NCBI GenBank assembly: GCA_002450015.1
Contig: DJYG01000033.1
Location: 1-12,570 of the forward strand
DNA: 12,570 nucleotides
Origin: Cyanobacteria bacterium UBA6984
GTDB taxonomy: Bacteria > Cyanobacteriota > Vampirovibrionia > Gastranaerophilales > Gastranaerophilaceae
Reading direction: 5' to 3'
Part shown: in pieces, positions 1 through 6,556 of the stretch
Layout of the letters: each line of letters begins with the position of its first letter
Position numbering within the stretch: the first letter of the stretch is position 1
Made by a program: the position numbers and the translations under genes
Notes under the pieces: model-generated
Database searches by the model: none
Told to the model about the DNA's origin: nothing
What the model saw: only the letters and a program-made list of their open reading frames with translations

Positions 1-147
1 TGAAGAACTATATGCACTTGCTACATCGTTTATTTGAGAGGTTAATTTTTCTATTTGTCTTGCAGCTGTATCTTCTTCAAATTGAGCTTTTGTTAAATCA
101 GTTTTTGCTCTTTGCCATTGCATTTTCATTGTTATTACTAAAGACAT
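1..147 (-). CDS. Unknown coiled-coil-like protein, N-terminal part only (runs off the left edge)
   Basis: The frame is open from an ATG at 147 to the window edge, giving 49 residues that begin MSLVITMKMQWQRAK. The visible part is rich in Gln, Lys, Glu, Asp, Ala and Thr with regularly spaced Leu, Ile and Val, and contains no Pro, Gly or Cys, so it is probably a long amphipathic helix or coiled coil. There is no signal peptide or membrane segment in this part. A purine-rich stretch (AAGAGAGAAA on the minus strand, about 150-160) could serve as the ribosome binding site. It is divergent from the 543-908 gene and shares the long hairpin-rich intergenic region. I do not recognise the family, and the C-terminal part is outside the window. 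The frame could in principle be fortuitous, but codon use and composition look coding. Confidence 0.6.
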   Translation of the reverse strand, partial: MSLVITMKMQWQRAKTDLTKAQFEEDTAARQIEKLTSQINDVASAYSSS

Positions 148-201
148 GTTTTTTTTCTCTCTTTTCTTAATTTATCTCTCGTACTTATATAAAGTTTTTT
201 T

Positions 202-229
202 TGAGTAAAAAATTGACTTTTTTTACTCA
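202..229. repeat. Inverted repeat, 11-bp perfect stem
   Basis: TGAGTAAAAAA at 202-212 pairs exactly with TTTTTTACTCA at 219-229 around a 6-base loop. It lies 55-82 bases upstream of the minus-strand gene that starts at 147. In the minus direction the hairpin is followed by eight A rather than T, so it is not a conventional terminator for either gene. It may be a protein-binding dyad controlling the minus-strand gene. Confidence 0.55.
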
Positions 230-241
230 TGTATATTTACA

Positions 242-300
242 TTTCTTAACAAACAGTCACAATGCCACAAGATTACGCTTTTGGGGCATAAGTTAAGAAA
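242..300. repeat. Nested inverted repeat, possible structured RNA or operator
   Basis: The outer arms TTTCTTAAC (242-250) and GTTAAGAAA (292-300) pair over 9 bp. Inside them ATGCCACAA (262-270) pairs with TTGGGGCAT (281-289) with a single A/G mismatch, closing a 10-base loop. An asymmetric internal loop (11 bases on one side, 2 on the other) joins the stems. The inner stem is the most GC-rich part of this spacer. No T-run follows on either strand, so it does not look like a terminator. Function unknown. Confidence 0.5.
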
Positions 301-334
301 ATAATCATTCAATTTCTAATTTTATTTTAACTTT

Positions 335-362
335 CAAATACAGATATTTATATCTGTATTTG
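335..362. repeat. Inverted repeat, 12-bp perfect stem
   Basis: CAAATACAGATA (335-346) pairs perfectly with TATCTGTATTTG (351-362) around the 4-base loop TTTA. No T-run follows directly. It lies about 85 bases upstream of the -35 proposed for the 543 gene. A regulator-binding dyad or a weak terminator are both possible. Confidence 0.55.
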
Positions 363-446
363 TATAAAGTATTTTTCTGTTTAAAAATTGCCTTTTCCCA
401 TTTCATGCCTGTTTCGGATTATTTGAGTTTGTATAGCCTGCATGCT

Positions 447-476
447 TCGACAAATTATTTTATTAATTTTTATAAT
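447..476 (+). promoter_or_regulatory. Probable sigma-70-type promoter for the 543-908 gene
   Basis: TCGACA (447-452; one mismatch from the -35 consensus) is followed after 18 bp by a perfect TATAAT (471-476). Transcription would begin near 483 and leave a leader of about 60 bases. A second, weaker candidate is TTGACT (484-489) with TATAAA (510-515), whose 20-bp spacing is too long. The call rests on consensus matching only. Confidence 0.45.
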
Positions 477-542
477 AAAATTTTTGACTATTAAAAAAAA
501 ATCCTTAAATATAAATTGTTAAGAGAATAAGGAGAGTATAAT

Positions 543-908
543 ATGTCTATCAATGCAATCAAATCACAAATGCTTGGTATTTATCAGGCAAAAGCAAACG
601 TCAAAACTGATGTTCAAGAAGAGTCAAAAAAGCAATCGGAAACTTCGCAAACTAATCCAACCCCAAGTAAACAAATTTCAGCAGATGATGTTTTTAAATA
701 TATGTCTGCGTCATCATTCACCACACCTGTTAATATGAAAAAAACGGTTAACGTCAAAGCCTATGTAAATGTGGAAAGTGAAGCAAGAATTTCAGCCTCA
801 ATGAAGGATTTTGAAACTCAATTTGCCTCTAAGCTTTCAACTGTAAAATCAGAATTTGGCAACATTTCAGACGATTTAGCCCAAAAAATTACACTTTTAA
901 TGTTTTAG
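543..908 (+). CDS. Unknown hydrophilic 121-residue protein
   Basis: The ORF starts at an ATG preceded by AAGGAG (529-534) at a spacing of 8, which is a convincing ribosome binding site. The protein is polar. Residues about 1-15 could form a short helix, about 22-48 are a low-complexity stretch rich in Ser, Gln, Lys, Asn and Thr, and about 85-121 are predicted by eye to be helical. It has no Cys or Trp, no signal peptide and no membrane segment. It forms a single-gene transcription unit with its own promoter and a strong terminator at 952-974. No domain is recognised and no function is proposed. The Lys/Ser-rich, AT-driven composition matches the rest of the window, so there is no sign of transfer. 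Confidence 0.75.
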   Translation: MSINAIKSQMLGIYQAKANVKTDVQEESKKQSETSQTNPTPSKQISADDVFKYMSASSFTTPVNMKKTVNVKAYVNVESEARISASMKDFETQFASKLSTVKSEFGNISDDLAQKITLLMF

Positions 909-951
909 AATTTACTTAAAAATCGAATAGAATTGCATTATGTAGATATAT

Positions 952-974
952 GCCCGAAGTAATTCGGGCTTTTT
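952..974 (+). terminator. Rho-independent terminator after the 543-908 gene
   Basis: GCCCGAA (952-958), loop GTAA, TTCGGGC (963-969), then TTTTT (970-974) with further T-rich sequence. This is a classic intrinsic terminator for plus-strand transcription. The same hairpin lies 21 bases past the stop of the convergent aroE. On that strand the hairpin is not followed by a T-run, so it would act only weakly in that direction. Confidence 0.88.
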
Positions 975-989
975 CTTTTATTAATTTAA

Positions 990-1829
990 TTAGAGAGCTT
1001 GTAGTGCTGCTATTTTCATTGTTTGAACATCTGGTTTTTTACCGGTCCAAATTTCAAAAGCCTTTGCCCCTTGATAAATTAGCATATCAAGTCCGTTCAC
1101 GGTTTTTAATCCGCATTCTTCGGCATATTGCAACAATAATGTTTTCATAGGATTATAAATTACATCATATACAATTGCATCTTTATTCATTTTTTCAATA
1201 TCATATTTAGTCACTGGTGACATATCCATAGAATTTCCGCGCATGCCAATCGGTGTGCAGTTTACCAAAATTGCTAAATCCGCCAAATCTCTAATCATTT
1301 GTATTTGATAGTTGTTAAATTTTATATCAGGGAAGGTTTCTCGCATTGAATTTATCATTTCTGCTGAATTAATAATATTGCGTGAAAAGTAGTTTATTTC
1401 GCTGATACCGGCTTGAATTAACCCAACAGTTGCGGCTCTTGATGCTCCTCCTGTGCCAATAATTCCTGCTGTTTTACCTGATAAATCAATATTTTTAGGT
1501 AAAGCCGCCCAAAATCCGTAAATGTCAGTGTTGTAACCTTTAAAGCTTCTATCAGATTGTATTTTAACTGTATTTGCGCAACCCGCAATATTTGCAGTTT
1601 CGTCAATTTCATCTAAAAATAGAGAAATTGGAACTTTTAATGGTATTGTTACATTGAATCCGTCATAACCGTTAATTTTTAGTTCTTTTACACGTTGAAT
1701 TAAATAATCTTGAGGAGTTTCTAAAATTTCATACGTACCACTTTCGCCAATACTTTCAAAGCCTGCTTTTTGGATTACTGCAGATATTGAATGTCCTAAA
1801 GGATAGCCTATTAATCCAAGTTTATACAT
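990..1829 (-). CDS. aroE: Shikimate dehydrogenase (NADP+)
   Basis: It reduces 3-dehydroshikimate to shikimate in the cytosolic pathway to chorismate and aromatic amino acids. At 279 residues it is normal for the family. The N-terminal substrate domain shows PLGHSIS (10-16; Ser14 and Ser16 contact shikimate), NVTIPLK (59-65; catalytic Lys65), Asn86, and NTD (100-102; catalytic Asp102). The nucleotide-binding domain has GTGGASRAA (125-133), NCTPIGM (190-196) and VYDVIYNP (220-227). The C-terminal GLDMLIYQGAKAF (246-258) includes the conserved Gln253. The start overlaps the topA stop by 8 bases and has a strong AAAGGAG (1840-1846) inside topA, so it is the last gene of the thyX-dprA-topA-aroE cluster. 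One oddity: the usual HSxSPxxH is HSISAVIQ here, with Ala17 and Gln20 replacing the conserved Pro and His. Confidence 0.95.
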   Translation of the reverse strand: MYKLGLIGYPLGHSISAVIQKAGFESIGESGTYEILETPQDYLIQRVKELKINGYDGFNVTIPLKVPISLFLDEIDETANIAGCANTVKIQSDRSFKGYNTDIYGFWAALPKNIDLSGKTAGIIGTGGASRAATVGLIQAGISEINYFSRNIINSAEMINSMRETFPDIKFNNYQIQMIRDLADLAILVNCTPIGMRGNSMDMSPVTKYDIEKMNKDAIVYDVIYNPMKTLLLQYAEECGLKTVNGLDMLIYQGAKAFEIWTGKKPDVQTMKIAALQAL

Positions 1830-4104
1830 TTTCTTCTAACTCCTTTGAATATTTACAAGTTTTTGATGAACATTCTAAAAATGTACCTTTTTTTAGAACT
1901 TTTTTTACTAATAATGCTCCACAATCAGGGCAAATATCGCCTGTTGGTTCATTCCACAATACAAAGTCACAATCAGGATATTTATTGCAGCCGTAAAAAA
2001 TTTTACCATATTTTGATTTTCTTTGAATAATTTCACCTTCACCACATTTTGGACATTTTACACCTGTCGTTATAACAACTCTTTTTCTGTTTTTGCAATC
2101 GTTATTTGTACATTCCATGTATTTACCGTATGGTCCGACTTTAAAAATCATATCAGAACCGCATTTTTCACATTTTTCTTCGCATACTTCAGGTTCGGAT
2201 ACATCTTCTTGTTTTGCATTTAAAGGCATCATTGTTTTACATTCAGGGTATCCTGAACAGCCTAGGAATTGTGAACCGAAGCGGCTTGTTCTAACAACCA
2301 TTTTTTTACCGCAATTAGGACAAACTATGTCGCTTTCTATATTAATACGTTCCATATTTTGTTTTGCGTCTGAAACAATTTGAACAAACGGTTCATAAAA
2401 ATCCTTTAAAACTTTATTCCAAGTTGCTTTCTTTTCTGCTATATCATCGAGTTTTGCTTCCATTCCTGCTGTAAACTCGTAGTCCATAACATTTTTAAAA
2501 TGTTCTACAAGCTGCTTAGATACTGTTCTGCCTAAAAGAGTTGGAGCTAAAGCTTTTTCTAATTTCTCTACATAGCCTTTTGATTGAATTTTAGTGATAA
2601 TAGGTGCATACGTAGATGGTCTGCCAATACCGTGTTCTTCAAGTGCTTTAACGAGTGATGCTTCACTGTATCTTGGAGGTGGTTGCGTAAAATGTTGTTT
2701 TGGATTGATTTTTTTGCGTTTTAGCGCATCTCCTTTTTTCATTTCAGGAATTGATTTTTTTATCTCATCTTCATCATCTGAATACAATTTTAAAAATCCG
2801 TCAAAAACAACTGAACTTGTACCTGCTTTGAATGTGTAATCTCCGGCTTTAATATCTATTGATGTATTTGCGATGGTTGCATTTTGCATTTGAGATGACA
2901 TAAATCTATCCCAGATAAGTTTATATAATCGATATTGTTCACTTGTTAGATGTTGTTTTAGCGATTGAGGTGTTCTGTCAGGATAAGAAGGACGTATTGC
3001 TTCGTGAGCATCTTGAACATTCTTTTTTCCTGCTTTTACATAATTATTCGGCTCTTTTGGATAATATTTTTCGCCATAATTATTAATAATAAAATCTTTT
3101 GTGGCTGCTTGTGCATCATCTGATATACGAACAGAATCTGTTCTCATATATGTAATGAGTCCGACAGCTCCGTCTGAACCAAGTTCAATACCTTCATATA
3201 ATTTTTGAGCTATTTGCATTGTCTTTGCAACGCCATAACCTAATTTTGAAGACGCTTCCCGCTGAAGTGTTGAAGTTATAAACGGGGGTTGAGGTTTTCT
3301 TGTTGTTTCTCTCTTTGAAATTTTATCAACAACAAATTCTGTTGTTTTTTGATTTAGATATTCAACAATTTTTGTTGCATCGTCTTCAGTTTTTATTTCA
3401 ACTTTTTTATCTTGATATTTTTGTAATTCAGCTTCAAAAGATATTTTTTCTTTTTCTAAATCTGCTGAAATTGTCCAATATTCAACAGGAACAAAGGCTT
3501 CAATTTCATCTTCTCTTTCGCAAATCATACGTAACGCTACTGATTGAACTCTGCCGGCTGAAAGATGGTTATTGCGCAACTTTTCCCAAAGTACAGGACT
3601 GATTTTATAACCTACAAGTCTGTCTAAAATTTGTCTTGTCTGTTGGGCTTTAACCCTGTCCAAATCAATTTCTCGAGGGTTTTCAACGGCATGCTTAACA
3701 GCTTTTGGTGTAATTTCATTAAATTCAATTCTTTGAATTTTATCATCATCAATATTTAAAACTTGTCGGACATGCCAAGCAATTGCTTCTCCCTCACGGT
3801 CAGGATCGGAAGCCAGATATACTTTTGCACATTTTTTTGCAATTTCATTTAATTTATCAACAACTTTTTTCTTTTCCGGTATAACAACAAAACTAGGTTC
3901 AAAATTATTTGCTACGTCAAATCCCAAAACATTTTTAGGAAAATCTCTTATGTGTCCAAAACTTGCTTCAATAGTATAGTTATCTCCTAAAATCTTTTTT
4001 ATTGTTTTTGATTTTGCTGGAGATTCCACTATAACTAAAGCTTTTTCATTTTTTTTAGTTGATTTTTTTGTGGTTTCTTTTGTTTTTGTTGCCGTTTTTA
4101 CCAT
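1822..4104 (-). CDS. topA: DNA topoisomerase I (type IA)
   Basis: It relaxes negative supercoils by transient single-strand cleavage. In this 760-residue protein the Lys/Thr-rich first 20 residues precede the Toprim domain (about 21-130), with Glu27 in VIVESPAKSKT and the DPDREGEA metal-binding motif at 100-107. The active-site tyrosine is Tyr319 in GLITYMRTDS, followed by HEAIRPS (367-373) and HGIGRPSTYA (491-500). The C-terminus carries four Cys4 zinc ribbons: Cys595/598/616/622, Cys645/648/665/670, Cys684/687/706/712 and Cys725/728/745/750. All catalytic parts are intact. It starts 6 bases after the dprA stop. A GG-containing ribosome binding site (AAAAGG) lies in the last dprA codons, inside a small hairpin at 4113-4126. 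The dprA-topA order is common in bacteria. Confidence 0.97.
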   Translation of the reverse strand: MVKTATKTKETTKKSTKKNEKALVIVESPAKSKTIKKILGDNYTIEASFGHIRDFPKNVLGFDVANNFEPSFVVIPEKKKVVDKLNEIAKKCAKVYLASDPDREGEAIAWHVRQVLNIDDDKIQRIEFNEITPKAVKHAVENPREIDLDRVKAQQTRQILDRLVGYKISPVLWEKLRNNHLSAGRVQSVALRMICEREDEIEAFVPVEYWTISADLEKEKISFEAELQKYQDKKVEIKTEDDATKIVEYLNQKTTEFVVDKISKRETTRKPQPPFITSTLQREASSKLGYGVAKTMQIAQKLYEGIELGSDGAVGLITYMRTDSVRISDDAQAATKDFIINNYGEKYYPKEPNNYVKAGKKNVQDAHEAIRPSYPDRTPQSLKQHLTSEQYRLYKLIWDRFMSSQMQNATIANTSIDIKAGDYTFKAGTSSVVFDGFLKLYSDDEDEIKKSIPEMKKGDALKRKKINPKQHFTQPPPRYSEASLVKALEEHGIGRPSTYAPIITKIQSKGYVEKLEKALAPTLLGRTVSKQLVEHFKNVMDYEFTAGMEAKLDDIAEKKATWNKVLKDFYEPFVQIVSDAKQNMERINIESDIVCPNCGKKMVVRTSRFGSQFLGCSGYPECKTMMPLNAKQEDVSEPEVCEEKCEKCGSDMIFKVGPYGKYMECTNNDCKNRKRVVITTGVKCPKCGEGEIIQRKSKYGKIFYGCNKYPDCDFVLWNEPTGDICPDCGALLVKKVLKKGTFLECSSKTCKYSKELEENV

Positions 4105-4110
4105 TTTTTT

Positions 4111-5196
4111 CTATACCTTTTGGTATCTGTCCCCTTCTACCTGTTTTATTATGCCCTTAAGCTCCATTGTTGTCAAGCACGCTAAAAGGTCTTCTGTTTT
4201 AATATTAGTTTCAGATTGTATGCTATCAAATCCTTTTGGTTCAATTTCAACTGATGTTAATACTTTTAACTCATTTTCAGTTAAATCAGACTTGAATAAA
4301 TTTTGCTGTTCCGGTAATTTTATTTCCCAATTTAGTGCGTTTAATATATCTTCACTTTCAGTAACAATAGTTGCGCCATTTTTTATTAATTTATATATAC
4401 CTTTAGTATTAGGATTAGAAATTAATCCTGGTATGCACATTAGTTCTCTGCCTTGTTCAAGAGTTAAATTGGCACTAATCAATGCACCACTTTTTAGTGC
4501 AGCTTCAACAACTATTGTTCCGTAGCTTAAACCTGTAACAATTCTATTTCTTTCAGGAAATCTGAATTTCAACGGTTCAAATTTCGGATAATATTCTGTA
4601 ATTATTGCACCGGCACCATTTTCAATTACTTTATAAAGCTCTCGATTACTTTCCGGATAAATATGGTCAAATCCGCTAGCGATAACACCGATTGTTTTTA
4701 AATTATTTTCAATTGCGCAGTGATGGGCTGTTGTATCAATTCCTGATGCTAATCCTGAAACAATGCATATATCTGTATTTGTCAAATCTTTTAAGACAAG
4801 TTTTAACGATTCTTTGCCATTGAATGAAGCTTTTCTTGAACCGACAACTGCAAGAGTTTTACTTAAATTGCAACTGTTCAAATCGCCTTTTACATATAAA
4901 ACTGCAGGAGGATTATCTATTTCTTTCAGTAGAGGCGGATATTTTGGATTTTTATATGTAATTATTTCAATATCATTTTCAATAACATAATTATATACGT
5001 TATCTATGTTTACTTTATCCCTTAAATTTAAAAAATTTTCAGCTTTCTTTTTGTTAATTCCTTCTATTTCTTTTAATTCATCACATGTAGCATAAAACGC
5101 ACGCTCAATATCAAGAAAATGATTATATAAACGTAAAATAAAATCTGAATTTAATTGTTCTATTGAAGATAATGCTACCCAATACTTTTCGTTCAT
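4111..5196 (-). CDS. dprA: DNA-processing protein DprA/Smf
   Basis: DprA binds incoming single-stranded DNA and loads RecA during natural transformation; homologues also occur in species not known to be competent. The 361-residue protein has an N-terminal helical/helix-hairpin-helix-like region (about 1-65, including EIEGINKKKAENF). The Rossmann-like DprA core (about 75-285) shows VVGSRKAS (117-124), SGLASGIDTTAHH (147-159), the YPESN element (180-184), FPERNRI (213-219) and SGALISANLTLEQGR (236-250). A C-terminal winged-helix-like domain covers about 300-361. The core is complete. Its start lies 3 bases past the thyX stop with only a weak GGA upstream, so translation is probably coupled. No com or pil genes are visible here, so competence cannot be judged from this window. 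Confidence 0.95.
   Translation of the reverse strand: MNEKYWVALSSIEQLNSDFILRLYNHFLDIERAFYATCDELKEIEGINKKKAENFLNLRDKVNIDNVYNYVIENDIEIITYKNPKYPPLLKEIDNPPAVLYVKGDLNSCNLSKTLAVVGSRKASFNGKESLKLVLKDLTNTDICIVSGLASGIDTTAHHCAIENNLKTIGVIASGFDHIYPESNRELYKVIENGAGAIITEYYPKFEPLKFRFPERNRIVTGLSYGTIVVEAALKSGALISANLTLEQGRELMCIPGLISNPNTKGIYKLIKNGATIVTESEDILNALNWEIKLPEQQNLFKSDLTENELKVLTSVEIEPKGFDSIQSETNIKTEDLLACLTTMELKGIIKQVEGDRYQKV
4113..4126 (-). promoter_or_regulatory. Small hairpin over the topA ribosome binding site
   Basis: Read on the minus strand, ATACC, loop AAAA, GGTAT forms a 5-bp perfect stem at the end of dprA, 8 bases before the topA ATG. The GG of the only visible Shine-Dalgarno candidate (AAAAGG) lies in the loop and 3' arm. 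Ribosomes finishing dprA would open it, which suggests coupling. The stem is short and may be incidental. Confidence 0.3.
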
Positions 5197-5199
5197 TTT

Positions 5200-5901
5200 T
5201 TAATTTTCCATATTTGGTAATTTCGGTTTTCTTCCGCAAGATTTATCTTCATCGCAAAAACCCAATCGTTCGCATTTTGGAACAAGATATTCTTTTAACC
5301 AAGGTTCTTGTTCTGTAAGCGCATCGCACATTCCTTTTACTAATAATCTTATTTCGTGTTGCGCTCTTGTGCATAATCTCAAGTTTGCAACGTGAATTAA
5401 TTCTCTTAAATTAGTGCTAATTACCATTGATGTCGAACATGCATTCGGAAGAACCGCTCTGGCATCTTCAGCCGGAACACCTGCTTCAACAAATTCTAAA
5501 TATTTTTTAGAAATTTCACTCATAAATTCTTCAAATTTTGCTTTTAATTCTTCATTTTTTTCTATTGTATGCGGAATTAAATAATCAAATTGACCTTTTT
5601 CTTGTACATATCTTTGTGACTTTTGTGAAAAAGACATGTGTCTGTGTCTTACAAGTTGATGAGTACACGCTCTTGAAATGTTAGATACGGCAAAACTGAC
5701 TTGAATGTGCTCAATTGTCGAATAATGTCCTGAACCCACAACACGTTTTATCAAATTCAGCATTTTTTCATCATCAACGTCTTTATCATATATATTTAAA
5801 GGTGTATCTGAACTATAACAGGTTCTACAAGCTGTATAAATAGTTTTTAGCATATTGTCAGGCTTGGATATAAGCTTAACTTGCGGTTTATTATCGTACA
5901 T
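5200..5901 (-). CDS. thyX: Flavin-dependent thymidylate synthase
   Basis: ThyX makes dTMP from dUMP using FAD, NADPH and methylenetetrahydrofolate, and replaces the unrelated ThyA. The signature RHRX7S is at residues 85-95 (RHRHMSFSQKS), numbered from the start chosen here. Also visible are SGHYSTIEH (57-65), RAVLPNACST (148-157) and LRELIHVANLRLCTRAQHEIR (165-185), which cover the dUMP- and FAD-binding regions. The C-terminal tail holds Cys210, Cys216 and Cys222. I place the start at 5901 (233 residues) because GGAGG at 5906-5910 lies 4 bases upstream. The in-frame ATG at 5919 lies upstream of that site and has none of its own. It is the first gene of the cluster with dprA, topA and aroE. 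Confidence 0.95.
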   Translation of the reverse strand: MYDNKPQVKLISKPDNMLKTIYTACRTCYSSDTPLNIYDKDVDDEKMLNLIKRVVGSGHYSTIEHIQVSFAVSNISRACTHQLVRHRHMSFSQKSQRYVQEKGQFDYLIPHTIEKNEELKAKFEEFMSEISKKYLEFVEAGVPAEDARAVLPNACSTSMVISTNLRELIHVANLRLCTRAQHEIRLLVKGMCDALTEQEPWLKEYLVPKCERLGFCDEDKSCGRKPKLPNMEN

Positions 5902-5922
5902 TTTTCCTCCAGATTTCAATAT

Positions 5923-5960
5923 AAAAAATTATATCCCATGTTTATACACAGGATATAATT
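5923..5960 (-). terminator. Probable intrinsic terminator between rpmE and thyX
   Basis: AATTATATCC (5927-5936) and GGATATAATT (5951-5960) form a perfect 10-bp stem with a 14-base loop. Read on the minus strand the hairpin ends in TTTTTT (5928 down to 5923), as in an intrinsic terminator for rpmE. The stem is AT-rich, so read-through into thyX is likely. The same bases include a TATAAT on the minus strand (5928-5933), but I see no matching -35. Confidence 0.55.
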
Positions 5961-5985
5961 GTAAAAATTTCTTAAAAATCTTAGA

Positions 5986-6189
5986 CTATTTTTTTGTACC
6001 GTAACGTTTGTTAAATCTTTCAACTCTACCTTCTGAGTCAAGAATTTTTTGTTGACCTGTGTAGAATGGGTGACACGCTGAACAAATTTCAACTGTAATA
6101 TTATCATCAATTGAACCTGTTTCAATTTCGTTACCGCATACGCATTTGATTGTACATTTTTTATAGTCAGGATGAATACCTTGTTTCAT
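5986..6189 (-). CDS. rpmE: 50S ribosomal protein L31 (zinc-binding, C+ type)
   Basis: This is a small large-subunit ribosomal protein of the bL31 family. The 67 residues start MKQGIHPDY, and the zinc ligands are Cys16 and Cys18 (CVC) with Cys36 and Cys39 (CSAC). It also has the conserved HPFYTGQQKILD (40-51) and the basic end RVERFNKRYG (55-64). The presence of both Cys pairs marks the zinc-containing form, whose paralogue is typically used under zinc limitation; no second copy is in the window. GAGG (6196-6199) lies 6 bases before the ATG. It has its own promoter and a probable terminator before thyX. Confidence 0.97.
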   Translation of the reverse strand: MKQGIHPDYKKCTIKCVCGNEIETGSIDDNITVEICSACHPFYTGQQKILDSEGRVERFNKRYGTKK

Positions 6190-6222
6190 AATTTACCTCA
6201 CTTTTTTTCTAACCGTAAACAT

Positions 6223-6251
6223 ATCATATAACACTAAATTTTATAAAGCAA
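6223..6251 (-). promoter_or_regulatory. Probable rpmE promoter
   Basis: On the minus strand TTGCTT (6246-6251) is followed after exactly 17 bp by TATGAT (6223-6228), a one-mismatch -10. This leaves a leader of about 25-30 bases before the rpmE start at 6189. The -35 half is weak. The call rests on consensus and position only. Confidence 0.45.
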
Positions 6252-6358
6252 GTAGTTTGTAAAATATTTTAATAGATAAATATACAACGTATGGTTGAGT
6301 CATTATGCGGTTATATTCATCTTTTGGTTGATGTTTTTATTTAGATATTTTGTAAAAA

Positions 6359-6364
6359 TATAAT
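6359..6364 (+). promoter_or_regulatory. Possible -10 box for the small ORF and CHASE2-GGDEF gene
   Basis: A perfect TATAAT lies 28 bases upstream of the ATG at 6392. No convincing -35 occurs at 16-18 bp, and the leader would begin almost at the ribosome binding site (6371-6380). In such AT-rich sequence a lone TATAAT can arise by chance. Confidence 0.25.
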
Positions 6365-6391
6365 TACAAAGAGAGAGGAAATTTTATTTTT

Positions 6392-6556
6392 ATGATTAAT
6401 ATTCATGAAGAATGTTTAATTAATTATCTGCAAAAACCTGATGAGTTATCACACACAACTGATGTATTAAGATTAAATAATGCATTACTTGCAAAAAAAA
6501 TGAAAAGTAAATTATTTCTTGCAAAAAATCCTCAAGTCAATTATACTAATAAATGA
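6392..6556 (+). CDS. Small 54-residue hypothetical protein
   Basis: ATG at 6392 is preceded by GAGAGAGGAA (6371-6380) at a somewhat long spacing. The frame stays open to TGA at 6554. The product starts MINIHEECLINYLQKP and ends in a basic stretch (about 37-54, rich in Lys and Asn). Leu and Ile spacing in residues 22-45 suggests an amphipathic helix. There is no membrane segment or signal peptide, and a single Cys at position 8. It lies 24 bases upstream of the CHASE2-GGDEF gene on the same strand, and a hairpin overlaps its stop. It may be a small protein or a leader peptide linked to the downstream gene. I do not recognise a family. Confidence 0.5.
   Translation: MINIHEECLINYLQKPDELSHTTDVLRLNNALLAKKMKSKLFLAKNPQVNYTNK

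Larger units (their letters stand above)
148..542. other. Divergent intergenic region with three inverted repeats
   Basis: About 395 bases separate two divergent genes. They hold three separate inverted repeats (202-229, 242-300 and 335-362, each listed on its own) and a plus-strand promoter near 447-476. A weak AT-only hairpin (457-465 with 473-481) overlaps that promoter. No ORF of credible length is present on either strand. The concentration of dyads suggests operators or a structured RNA, but no known riboswitch or RNA family was recognised. Confidence 0.6.

Noticed and set aside
404..444. CATGC...GCATG pairing and a possible tRNA-like fold near 400-450
   Set aside because: Arms are only 5 bp, and there is no T-loop, anticodon stem or acceptor stem; no tRNA is supported.
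457..481. ATTTTATTA/TAATAAAAT inverted repeat
   Set aside because: It is purely A and T, overlaps the -10 box, and is of a kind expected by chance at this base composition.
3300..3602. 100-codon plus-strand ORF
   Set aside because: It is antisense to topA, with a Phe/Leu/Gln-rich product typical of shadows of Lys/Glu-rich coding sequence.
4070..4525. 151-codon plus-strand ORF opposite topA and dprA
   Set aside because: It is the antisense shadow of the dprA C-terminal and topA N-terminal coding regions, which are complete and well conserved.
5942..5950. TTATACACA, a perfect DnaA-box-like 9-mer in the rpmE-thyX spacer
   Set aside because: It is a single copy in the loop of the terminator hairpin, and no second box or dnaA/dnaN gene was seen. 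Chance is the simplest explanation in AT-rich DNA, so no origin is called.
5916..6125. 69-codon minus-strand ORF
   Set aside because: It lies in another frame of rpmE, which is certain from its Cys pairs and HPFYTGQQK motif, and runs through the terminator hairpin.
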